Of a stretch of DNA of 64,000 nucleotides, positions 7,884 through 15,862 are shown in pieces; within the stretch, counting starts at the first letter, position 1, and every line of letters begins with the position of its first letter. The notes beneath the pieces were generated by a model. It was not told the origin of the DNA. It did not search any database and was given only the letters and a program-made list of their open reading frames with translations. The position numbers were made by a program, and so were the translations under genes. This DNA comes from CAZICM01 sp964537685 (lineage in GTDB: Bacteria; Myxococcota_A; Polyangia; Polyangiales; Polyangiaceae): the NCBI GenBank assembly GCA_964537685.1, contig CAZICM010000021.1, forward strand, positions 81,370 to 145,369, in the 5' to 3' direction.

Positions 7884-10604
7884 ATGTTAAAAGGCCAATG
7901 CCTTTGCAGCCCAAGATATCGCGTCATCCCCATCTTCGTTCTGCTCTCGGCGCTGGCCCAATCCCGCTCGGCGCATGCCGATACGCCTCAAAATCCGGCT
8001 CAAGCTGCCGCTCCCGATAGCCCGGCCAAAAGCGGCATCACCATGCCTCGCCCACGCAATTATGTGGCGCCGACTTACCCCGAAGAAGCTCAAGCCCAAG
8101 GCTTGGAAGGCGCGGTCGTATTGGAGCTCGATATCGATAAAAATGGGCGGGTCACACGCGCGGCGGTGCTCGAGCCTGCGGGCCATGGTTTTGATGAAGC
8201 GGCGCTGGAGGCAGCAAAACAATTGGATTTTGAACCCGCCAAACGGGCCGATGGCACGCCTTTTCCAGCGCGAATTCTTTATCGATTTACCTTTAATCTA
8301 AGCGATGCAAATCCCAAGACAGATGCGCAGGGAAATACAAACAACACATCTAAACAATCGGATGAATTGCATAGCGATCCGCTCTCGGGCACGGTGCTCA
8401 GCTCAGGCGATGACACGCCGCTGGCCGGCGTAAACCTCGAGGCGAAAGATAGCCGGGGAAATACATTTGTCGTTACGACCAATACGGATGGCCGGTTTCA
8501 ATTTCCTTCGCTCGCTCCGGGCAAAGTGCATCTTTCGCTACAGGCCCAGGGCTTTGGCGCGCTCGAGCTCGATGAAGAAATCGAATCCAAACAAAGCCTT
8601 GAAGTGAAATACCGGCTGGTGCCTTTAGGAGGAGGATTAACGGTCGTGGTGCGGGGCGAAAAACCACCGCGCGAGATCACCAAACGCACGCTCGAAAATA
8701 GAGAAATCAGCCGTATTCCCGGCACCAACGGCGATGCTCTCCGCTCCATTCAAAGCCTTCCAGGCGTGGCCCGTCCTCCAGGATTGGCCGGATTGCTGAT
8801 CGTAAGAGGCTCCGCGCCCCAGGATACACAAGCCTTTGTCGATGGAACGCCGGTTCCGCTTATTTATCACTTTGGCGGACTCTCTTCGGCCATTCCAACG
8901 GAACTACTCGATCGAATTGATTTTTATCCCGGTAATTTTAGCGCTCAATATGGCCGTGTTATGGGCGCAACCATTGACGCAGCCATCCGGCCCATTAAAA
9001 CCGATGGAAAGTATCATGGTCTTGCCCAAATCGATTTAATTGATGCGCGCGCCATGCTGGAAGGCCCGATTCCGGGAGCGCCGAATATTCGATTTATTGC
9101 CGCGGGCCGCCGGAGTCATATCGATAGTTGGCTGGGCCCTGTGCTGGAGAGCGCGGGTGCGGGCGTTACACAGGCGCCTGTGTATTACGACTATCAATTT
9201 GCCATTGAAACCAATCCAAGCGAGCGCTCGAGTTTTAGATTGGCCTTTTTTGGTTCCGACGATTCGCTGTCCTTGGTGGCCGGCGCGGGCGCGGGCGATC
9301 CGGGTTTATCGGGCAGCCTAGGCTTTCATACGGCCTTTCAGAGGCTTCAATTGCGCTACACCAACAACATCACCGAAAACGATAAATTCACGGCCACCGT
9401 GGCATTTGGGCGCGATGATGCCGATTTTAATATCGGCGCGATTTATTTCTATTTGGACACCAATGCGATCAATTCGCGGCTTGAATATTCGCGGCGGCTT
9501 GGTCCGGGCGTTACAGCCAATATTGGCGCGGATGTGGCGTTTGGAAGTTATAAGTCTTCGTTCCGGGGACCCAATGCGCCCCGCGCGGGCGAGCCCGATA
9601 ATCAGCCTTATACGACCCGGATATTGCGCGAAGGCCGGCTTTCAGGCGCATTGCTGAATCCTGCTTTTTATACGGAATTCGAGATAACGCCTGCGCCGGG
9701 TTTAAAATTCATTCCGGGGGCGCGTTTTGAAGGCTTTAGCGCGACATCGGGCTGGGATGCCCAGCCACGCTTTTCGGCCCGCTGGGATATCCGGCCGGAT
9801 TTTCCCAGGACCACGCTTAAAGGCGGTATGGGCGTATTCCGTCAGCCTCCTCAATTCTTTGAGGCGCTTGCACCTTTGGGGACGCCTGGATTGAAAACAG
9901 CGCAGGCGGTTCATTATGCGCTGGGGGCCGAGCGGGAGATTTCAAGGTATTTCGAGGCTTCAATTGAAGGATTTTACAAGCAATTCGATGGTTTGGTTGT
10001 GGGTACGGCGAGCGGGGGCGGCAGCGCTTTTGCGTATAGAAATGTGGGTACGGGTTATGCGGTGGGCACCGAGCTTTTAATTAAGCATAAACCGTCGCCG
10101 CGTTTTTTTGGGTGGCTGGCCTATACGATTTCCCGGAGCATTCGAAAGGATGGTCCTTCAGCGCCGGAGAGGTTGTTTGAATCCGATCAAACGCATGTCA
10201 TGACGGTGCTGGGGAGTTATAGGCTTGGTCATGGATTTGAAATTGGGGCGCGGTTTCGGCTGGTATCGGGGGATATTATTACGCCGAACGTTTGCGATTC
10301 GGATTTGGAAGGATGTGATTCGTCGCGTTTGAATGCGCTGTATCACGCGCCGACGGGAAGTTATACGCCTTTGCCCGCGAGCGGACCTTATAGCGAGCGG
10401 CTTCCTCCCTTTCATCAGCTTGATTTGCGGGTCGATAAAAAATGGGTGGCCAGGCAATATCAAGTGTCGGCTTATCTCGATGTGCAGAATGTGTACAACA
10501 ATGGGAATGCCGAGGGGCTGTCTTATAATTTTAATTTCACGACGCGTAGGTATGCGACGGGTTTGCCTATTTTGCCGAGTATTGGTGTGCGCGGCGAGTT
10601 TTAA
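7884..10604 (+). CDS. TonB-dependent receptor fused to an N-terminal TonB C-terminal domain
   Basis: A 906-residue outer-membrane protein with a signal peptide (VLLSALAQSRSAHA). Residues about 50-130 (YPEEAQAQGLEGAVVLELDIDKNG... to LDFEP) are a TonB C-terminal (energy-transducer) domain. Residues about 160-250 are a carboxypeptidase-regulatory-like beta-sandwich (LSGTVLSSGDDTPLAGVNLEA). The plug follows (about 270-375; VRGSAPQDTQAFVDGTPVP), then a beta-barrel ending in ...GVRGEF with a terminal Phe. The receptor should import a large ligand energised by the proton gradient. Having a TonB domain at its own N-terminus is unusual outside myxobacteria and related lineages. The lipoprotein gene at 10670 lies directly downstream and is a likely partner. 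Confidence 0.85.
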   Translation: MLKGQCLCSPRYRVIPIFVLLSALAQSRSAHADTPQNPAQAAAPDSPAKSGITMPRPRNYVAPTYPEEAQAQGLEGAVVLELDIDKNGRVTRAAVLEPAGHGFDEAALEAAKQLDFEPAKRADGTPFPARILYRFTFNLSDANPKTDAQGNTNNTSKQSDELHSDPLSGTVLSSGDDTPLAGVNLEAKDSRGNTFVVTTNTDGRFQFPSLAPGKVHLSLQAQGFGALELDEEIESKQSLEVKYRLVPLGGGLTVVVRGEKPPREITKRTLENREISRIPGTNGDALRSIQSLPGVARPPGLAGLLIVRGSAPQDTQAFVDGTPVPLIYHFGGLSSAIPTELLDRIDFYPGNFSAQYGRVMGATIDAAIRPIKTDGKYHGLAQIDLIDARAMLEGPIPGAPNIRFIAAGRRSHIDSWLGPVLESAGAGVTQAPVYYDYQFAIETNPSERSSFRLAFFGSDDSLSLVAGAGAGDPGLSGSLGFHTAFQRLQLRYTNNITENDKFTATVAFGRDDADFNIGAIYFYLDTNAINSRLEYSRRLGPGVTANIGADVAFGSYKSSFRGPNAPRAGEPDNQPYTTRILREGRLSGALLNPAFYTEFEITPAPGLKFIPGARFEGFSATSGWDAQPRFSARWDIRPDFPRTTLKGGMGVFRQPPQFFEALAPLGTPGLKTAQAVHYALGAEREISRYFEASIEGFYKQFDGLVVGTASGGGSAFAYRNVGTGYAVGTELLIKHKPSPRFFGWLAYTISRSIRKDGPSAPERLFESDQTHVMTVLGSYRLGHGFEIGARFRLVSGDIITPNVCDSDLEGCDSSRLNALYHAPTGSYTPLPASGPYSERLPPFHQLDLRVDKKWVARQYQVSAYLDVQNVYNNGNAEGLSYNFNFTTRRYATGLPILPSIGVRGEF

Positions 10605-10650
10605 TATTTTAATATTTTAATATTTTTATTTTTAATATTTTTAATATTTT
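10601..10650. repeat. AT-rich short tandem repeat (TTTAATAT-like)
   Basis: About 50 bases made almost only of A and T, with the unit AATATTTT repeated imperfectly about six times. It begins on the stop codon of the receptor and ends just before the ribosome-binding site of the lipoprotein gene. It may act as a low-stability spacer or AU-rich mRNA element; replication slippage is the likely origin. Confidence 0.8.
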
Positions 10651-10669
10651 AGATTGGAGAATGTTGGCT

Positions 10670-11743
10670 ATGGGAATGCGTCCTCGCTCCTTCCGCAGGT
10701 TGGTTTTGTCGGTGTGTGCGCTGGGGTTCGTCAAAATGTGTTTGCCCGGTTGCGCCGCCGGGGACGATCCGCCGAGCAAGATTAATGCATTGCGTATTGT
10801 TTCGGTGGATGCCGATGCGTCTTATGTCAATCCGGGCGATCCGGTGCATTTTAAGATGACGCTTCACGATGGCTTGGGCGTGGGCGAAGCTTCCCAGCGT
10901 CCAGTGCAAATTACGTGGATCGGCGGCTGTTTTAATCCTGAAAGCGATTTGTATTATTTGTGTTTTGAGCAGTTGGGTAAGGCTTTTTCCAGCCCGCCTT
11001 CGCCGGATTCTCCCATTTCATTCGCACAGGGTATCAATCTCACCGAATTTATACTTCAATTGCCTGAAACCATTGTATCCGATCGGCCCGTGCCTCCCGC
11101 CGGTCCGCATTATGGTATTGCCTATATTTTCTTTATTGCATGCGCGGGAACGCTTGGGCCATTGCCTCCCGATGAGAATGCGCCGGTATCGCTTCCTTTT
11201 GCCTGTTATGGCGAACAGGGCCAGCGGCTCGATGCCGATAGTTTTATCGCGGGCTATACGCAAATTTATTCTTTCGCGGATGGGCGAGTCAATTCAAACC
11301 CTTCTTTTTCCGATATTTTATTGAATGGAAAGCCTCTTTCCGAAGATACAACCGATGATGCGCTGCCCGAGGTTAAAGCATGTCCGCTCAGCGACGATGA
11401 AAGGCGCGCCAATTCTTGTTTAAAGGACGATCCTTTCGAAACCTGCCAGTCCTATCCCATCGATATTTCTGTCGATTCAAATGTCGCTGAATTCGATCCA
11501 GGTGCTTCGAGTCCTGAATCGGGCGATCTGCGGGAAATTGTTTGGGTGAATTATTTCGCGGATCAGGGCGATTTAAGCAGCGATACGATGCTGGTGAGCG
11601 GCGCGGTCGAAGGATATCACGAAGACCATGGTTCCCGCTGGCTGCCTCCCGCAGAGCCGGGAATCGCCAATATTTGGGTGGTGCTCCGGGATTCGCGCGG
11701 AGGCTCTGAAACGAAACAGGTGCGGGTTCGCGTCGTTAATTAG
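10670..11743 (+). CDS. Lipoprotein, partner of the TonB-dependent receptor
   Basis: A 357-residue lipoprotein. An ATG at 10661 is possible, but GGAG at 10656-10659 is well spaced only for the ATG at 10670. The signal peptide ends in VKMCLPGC. The mature protein has an Ig-like opening (NALRIVSVDADASYVNPGDPVHFKMTLHD) and a C-terminal strand-rich segment with IANIWVVLRDSRGGSETKQVRVRV, which looks like a beta-sandwich. No catalytic motif is visible and I do not recognise the family. Position behind the receptor, with only the AT-rich repeat between, suggests co-transcription and a role in ligand capture. The end overlaps the convergent gene by 8 bp. Confidence 0.75.
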   Translation: MGMRPRSFRRLVLSVCALGFVKMCLPGCAAGDDPPSKINALRIVSVDADASYVNPGDPVHFKMTLHDGLGVGEASQRPVQITWIGGCFNPESDLYYLCFEQLGKAFSSPPSPDSPISFAQGINLTEFILQLPETIVSDRPVPPAGPHYGIAYIFFIACAGTLGPLPPDENAPVSLPFACYGEQGQRLDADSFIAGYTQIYSFADGRVNSNPSFSDILLNGKPLSEDTTDDALPEVKACPLSDDERRANSCLKDDPFETCQSYPIDISVDSNVAEFDPGASSPESGDLREIVWVNYFADQGDLSSDTMLVSGAVEGYHEDHGSRWLPPAEPGIANIWVVLRDSRGGSETKQVRVRVVN

Positions 11744-12938
11744 CCACGCGCTTGGGCTTTTCAATTTTCATTTTCACTTCAAAACCATCGCCGCCGCCTT
11801 CTTGAACCACCGCGGTAGACGCCGTTCCATCGATTGAAAACATCGGATCGCCGTCGGCTGTACTCGCGCCTTCATCCTTTACGCTCACAAGCTGGCCATC
11901 TTTGAATTCGCAGCGGTTATACCCAGAATCTCCGCCTCCATAGAGCACTTGTTCCCCACAGCGAAGGCTCACTCTGCAATTATGGCCGCGCTCACCCCAC
12001 GTCGGAAATACTTTAATGGCGCATGGCTGCCCGCTCTGCACCGTCGTCTGGCCATTCACCGCCAATGCCGTGCCCTTTAATTCAAGCCGATTTCTAAAGT
12101 CGACTTCCGTACTCTCATGCAATGGATCCAGAGGAGGCTCTTTGTTGATTTCGCTCTCTGAATTCAATTGAATAGATACTCTATACACCGGATTTATTTC
12201 ACTCCAGGCATTGGCCTTTCCCCAAATGGATTCCATCGAGACTTGAGCGCGCTTTCCCGAACGCTGCCCCTGATCTTGATAAATGATCGAATAGGTATAG
12301 GTCCCCGCCGAAGGTCCGGGTTCCTCAAAGACTTTTCGCGATGTCATTGATATTCCTTCCAATGCATCACTTAAACGATAGAGTTTTTTATCGGCGCATT
12401 GAACAAGAAGCTCATCCACATCAATCGAGCCTTGATTGGACGATTTAAGGGATGCCTCGGCAAAGCACGGCGTGCCCGCGGGCAGCGCAAAACCCGACGA
12501 ACTAAGCACTTTTCCCGTCCAGCGCACGGTCTTCGCGCGCGCGGGCACCGGGGTGGGCTCGGGCTCGGGAATGGGCGGAATGGGCGGCGGTGGAGGAGGC
12601 GCAGCAATAGGCTCAATCGCGGTCATCGGCAGGGCAATGGACGGTGGCTGGGGCGGCGAGCGAACCGCGAATAAAGCCACGGCCGCGCCCGCCAAAATCA
12701 TCATCCCGCCCACGGCAAACACGGGCGCATTCGATTTTTTGGGCGGGCTCTGCAATTTCGACAGCTCGTTTTGGATGCGTTCTAAATTGCGCTGCGCCCC
12801 CGCAAGCTCCACCGCGAGCCGATCGGCCTTTGCCTGCGCGCCTTCAGCCTGGTCCGCGCGCTGCCTCGCGGTCTGAAGCTCTCGTTCCAGCTCATCCACG
12901 CGCTGCTTTAGCTCTTCGCGATCGTCGCGGTAACTCAT
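11736..12938 (-). CDS. Coiled-coil / single-TM protein with extracytoplasmic domain
   Basis: The 400-residue protein has three parts. Residues 1-65 are a charged coiled coil (ELKQRVDELERELQTARQRA). Residues about 73-95 form a membrane helix (FAVGGMMILAGAAVALFAV). A Pro-rich linker (about 100-135) leads to a large C-terminal region (about 140-400). That region has paired cysteines (GTPCFAEA, VQCADKK, QPCAIKVFP, HNCRVSLRCGEQ) and ends Lys-rich. The C-terminal half seems to contain two copies of a beta-rich Cys-pair module, each opening with G.A...GT/Q.C. With a cytoplasmic coiled coil it may be a scaffold or signalling anchor. No enzyme motif is seen. Confidence 0.7.
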   Translation of the reverse strand: MSYRDDREELKQRVDELERELQTARQRADQAEGAQAKADRLAVELAGAQRNLERIQNELSKLQSPPKKSNAPVFAVGGMMILAGAAVALFAVRSPPQPPSIALPMTAIEPIAAPPPPPPIPPIPEPEPTPVPARAKTVRWTGKVLSSSGFALPAGTPCFAEASLKSSNQGSIDVDELLVQCADKKLYRLSDALEGISMTSRKVFEEPGPSAGTYTYSIIYQDQGQRSGKRAQVSMESIWGKANAWSEINPVYRVSIQLNSESEINKEPPLDPLHESTEVDFRNRLELKGTALAVNGQTTVQSGQPCAIKVFPTWGERGHNCRVSLRCGEQVLYGGGDSGYNRCEFKDGQLVSVKDEGASTADGDPMFSIDGTASTAVVQEGGGDGFEVKMKIEKPKRVAN

Positions 12939-12970
12939 CGCCCTGCTCCTTCACACGCGCCCTGCGCCCG

Positions 12971-13630
12971 TTAACGGTACACGAATTCAGTTTCCCATTT
13001 CGGCGGCTCTTGCGTATGCAAATTCCAATACGCCTCTGCGATCGAATCGGGATCGAAATGCGTGCCAGCCTTTACAAAGCCACAAATCGTCACCGTCGCC
13101 ACATGAATGCCCGAAGCTCCGAGCTCGCCCGCGAGCGAAAATGCAAGGCTTCGAATCGCGGCTTTTCCAATGCTCAGCGATGCAAAAAGCGGCATTGGGC
13201 TTAAGGCCAATCCACCGCCGGTCAACAAAATCGTTCCCTGCTTTTTTTCGCGCATCGCGGGTGCCACATGCTTGGCGCACAAAAGTGCTCCCGCCACATT
13301 CACTTTAAATTCCTCGAGCAATTGCTCCAGGGATAATTCCGTGGGCTGAGCGCGCTTCAATACAGCCGCATTATAGACCAATACATCAGGATGCCCGGCT
13401 TCTTCATCAATTCTTCCGAGCGTGCGCTCCATATCGGCGAAATCGCTTGCATCACCCGCAAAACCAAAGGCTTCCGCGCCGCTCTCACGCAGCGACCGCG
13501 CATAGTCCAGCACCGAATCGGCGCGCCTGGCGACCAGCGCAACCCGAAAACCTTCCCGCGCAAAGCGCTTGGCCACCGCCATCCCCACACCGGGCCCTGC
13601 CCCAATTACCGCTGCGACTTTTCGGCTCAC
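12971..13630 (-). CDS. Short-chain dehydrogenase/reductase with atypical active site
   Basis: I start at the GTG at 13630, eight bases after GGAGG, giving 219 residues and placing the nucleotide loop (GAGPGVG) near residue 9. The Rossmann features are intact: the GxGxxG-type loop, an acidic motif (GDASD), and VYNAAVL in place of the NNAG motif. The catalytic positions are not: where YxxxK is expected the sequence is LSIGK, and the strand that should carry the catalytic Ser reads LLTGGGLAL. The Lys is kept, so cofactor binding is likely, but classical carbonyl chemistry is doubtful. SDR subgroups with degenerate Tyr are known. It may be a binding protein or use a different mechanism. Confidence 0.8.
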   Translation of the reverse strand: MSRKVAAVIGAGPGVGMAVAKRFAREGFRVALVARRADSVLDYARSLRESGAEAFGFAGDASDFADMERTLGRIDEEAGHPDVLVYNAAVLKRAQPTELSLEQLLEEFKVNVAGALLCAKHVAPAMREKKQGTILLTGGGLALSPMPLFASLSIGKAAIRSLAFSLAGELGASGIHVATVTICGFVKAGTHFDPDSIAEAYWNLHTQEPPKWETEFVYR

Positions 13631-13828
13631 TTCACTCACCTCCAACCTTCGATCGCCATAACACACGAAAGAACGCGGGCTCAAGCCCAAGGAACAATTA
13701 CAATTCGCCGACCCAAGATATTTTTATCGAAAGCGTCGAAGAGCCACCCGGTGCCGCATTGCCGCGAGCCTTCCCTCTGCGCGTGCGATTGCGCGCCACA
13801 CCGGGGCCTACTTGGAGAAGATTGGCTC

Positions 13829-15862
13829 ATGCAAAAGATATTTGCATTCAATCTCATTGCATTGTTTTGTCTCAATGCCTGCGGGCAGGGCGAGACATCC
13901 TCATCCAATTCCATCGAAATTCAAGAAGAATCGATTAACGAGACACCGCCCGCTTCCCTCGCCCGGCGCAGCAGCCATCAAAAACCGGCATTCCCCATTG
14001 AATCGGTTACGTTTCAAGAAGGGCAGCCGCGTGAAAGCTCGGCGGTGCTTATCGCAAAACTTGGGGACCGCCGAATCGTTTTTATCGCCGATCAAGACGA
14101 GCAATGCATCACAGCCGCCGATCCTCAGCGCCGCACAGAGCTTGCTTCGCTGCATCTGGACGGCGAGCCTTCTCAAATGCTGCTGGGCCACGATGGCAGG
14201 CTGTATGTGGCCCTCCGAAACAAGAATCAAATCATTTCTTTAGAATGGACAGGTCAATTGGATGGATCGCTGCGTAAATCTTCCCTTCCTCCAATCCATA
14301 CCGAAGCCGAACCTATCGCATTGGCCCTTCCGCCTCATTCAGCGACCCTTCTTTCCATCAGCGGATGGGGAAGCCATTTAGAAGGATTTTCTATTCAATA
14401 TGATGAAAATGGACCTGCGGCGACTCAAATCCTATCGATTCCCCTTCCCCGCGAGCCTAGGGCTCTTTTGCTTTCCCAAGACGGAAAGACAGCCTTTGTT
14501 TCGCATATGACAGGCGCGGTAATGAGCGCCGTTCATTTAGATAGACCATCTTATCAAATTGAAAAGATTCCCCTGGAAGGCGGCGATCTCGATACACCTC
14601 CGATGTGTCCTCCGCCCGGATTTGTCTTTCAGCCCGAAACCGAACGCCTTGCAACGCAGGGTTATGCGCTCGCGCGCGATGAGCGGGGCCGGGTGTTCTC
14701 GCCTCTTTCGCTCGCGCGCGTGGACAATCCAAGGCTGAGAAGCGATGGCTATGGCATATCCTCAAAGCTTCCTTCACATATCTTTGGAATTGCCGTGCTC
14801 CAAGGCGGCTCTACTCCCCAGGCCACCTACGCTTCTCTGCATCCCCAAGCCGAAACGGTTCATCACCATTTAAAACAAGTGCGGAATTGCCTGCTGCCCA
14901 GAGCCGCGCACTACGATGCGGCAAGGCGCTCCATTTTCATCGCATGTGCTGATATTCCTACTGTATTAGAAGTCTCCGCCGACTCGCCCGATCCGGCCCG
15001 GGCGCTCAAACAGCGCTACCGCGTTGCTCTGGGCGCTACGGCGCTTGCATTGGATTCATCGGAAGATCAAGCCTTTGTATGGTCTCAGTTCTCCCGCACG
15101 CTTACCCTTCTCCCGCTTGGAAAAGCCTCATCGGCCATGGCGGCCAATCGATTAAAATCGTCCCCCATTGTTGGCCATTCCATCCGGCTCCGCCAAAGCG
15201 ATGCCGAGGATTATCAAAAAACAATGGGCCGAATGCTCTTTCACATTTCGGGCGATAAACGCATTGCCGCCGATGGACGGGCCCGCGCAAGCTGTCATCC
15301 CGATGGGCGCGACGACGGATTTACATGGGCAACGCCCGATGGTCCTCGCCAGCCTCCGATGCTCGCGGGGCGCGTGGAGGGAACGGCTCCCTACAGTTGG
15401 AGCAATTTACATCCAACGCTGAACGATCATCTGAGCCAAACCATTTCGCGCCTGCACGGAAAGGGCCTTCCCGCGCAGGATACCGAAGCCCTTGTGCACT
15501 ATGTGCAAACCATGCCTGGGCCGCCTGTAAAGCCCGCCCCCGAACGCGATGCGCTGATTGCCCGGGGGAAGGAATTATTTAATGCGCAAGAAACGGGCTG
15601 CACCCATTGCCACCGCGAGGAAAGCGCCTTCACGGATGGAGTGCTGCACGATATTTCAAGCGCGGCTTTCGCCGATAAAACCTCGCTATTCGAGACTCCA
15701 TCGCTCCGTTTCATCGGAGGAACGGCGCCCTATTTTCACGACGGCCGCTATTCTTCATTGCGCAATTTATTGCTTGCGACAAAAAATACCATGGGAACAA
15801 CTTCCCACCTCAGCGAATTGGATTTTATCGCATTGGAATCCTATTTGATCAGTCTTCATTAA
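13829..15862 (+). CDS. Beta-propeller / diheme cytochrome lipoprotein with one degenerate heme site
   Basis: The ATG at 13829 (GGAG upstream) gives a 677-residue lipoprotein with signal ending in FCLNAC. Residues about 45-440 carry repeated YVTN/WD-like blades (DGRLYVAL, DGKTAFVSH, SEDQAFVWS). The C-terminal third resembles MauG/di-heme peroxidase-type domains seen behind such propellers: TDG, FHDGRYSSL and a TKNTMGTT Met region. The second heme site is canonical (C591-T-H-C594-H595). The first reads R486-A-S-C489-H490, so the first Cys is Arg; one base change (CGC for TGC) explains it. The protein probably sits on the outer membrane or periplasmic face as an electron-transfer or oxidative enzyme. 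The end overlaps the convergent oxidase by 14 bp. Confidence 0.8.
   Translation: MQKIFAFNLIALFCLNACGQGETSSSNSIEIQEESINETPPASLARRSSHQKPAFPIESVTFQEGQPRESSAVLIAKLGDRRIVFIADQDEQCITAADPQRRTELASLHLDGEPSQMLLGHDGRLYVALRNKNQIISLEWTGQLDGSLRKSSLPPIHTEAEPIALALPPHSATLLSISGWGSHLEGFSIQYDENGPAATQILSIPLPREPRALLLSQDGKTAFVSHMTGAVMSAVHLDRPSYQIEKIPLEGGDLDTPPMCPPPGFVFQPETERLATQGYALARDERGRVFSPLSLARVDNPRLRSDGYGISSKLPSHIFGIAVLQGGSTPQATYASLHPQAETVHHHLKQVRNCLLPRAAHYDAARRSIFIACADIPTVLEVSADSPDPARALKQRYRVALGATALALDSSEDQAFVWSQFSRTLTLLPLGKASSAMAANRLKSSPIVGHSIRLRQSDAEDYQKTMGRMLFHISGDKRIAADGRARASCHPDGRDDGFTWATPDGPRQPPMLAGRVEGTAPYSWSNLHPTLNDHLSQTISRLHGKGLPAQDTEALVHYVQTMPGPPVKPAPERDALIARGKELFNAQETGCTHCHREESAFTDGVLHDISSAAFADKTSLFETPSLRFIGGTAPYFHDGRYSSLRNLLLATKNTMGTTSHLSELDFIALESYLISLH

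Noticed and set aside
12644..13204. Plus-strand open frame of 186 residues
   Set aside because: It is Arg/Pro-rich and lies opposite the coiled-coil and SDR genes, typical of a shadow frame.
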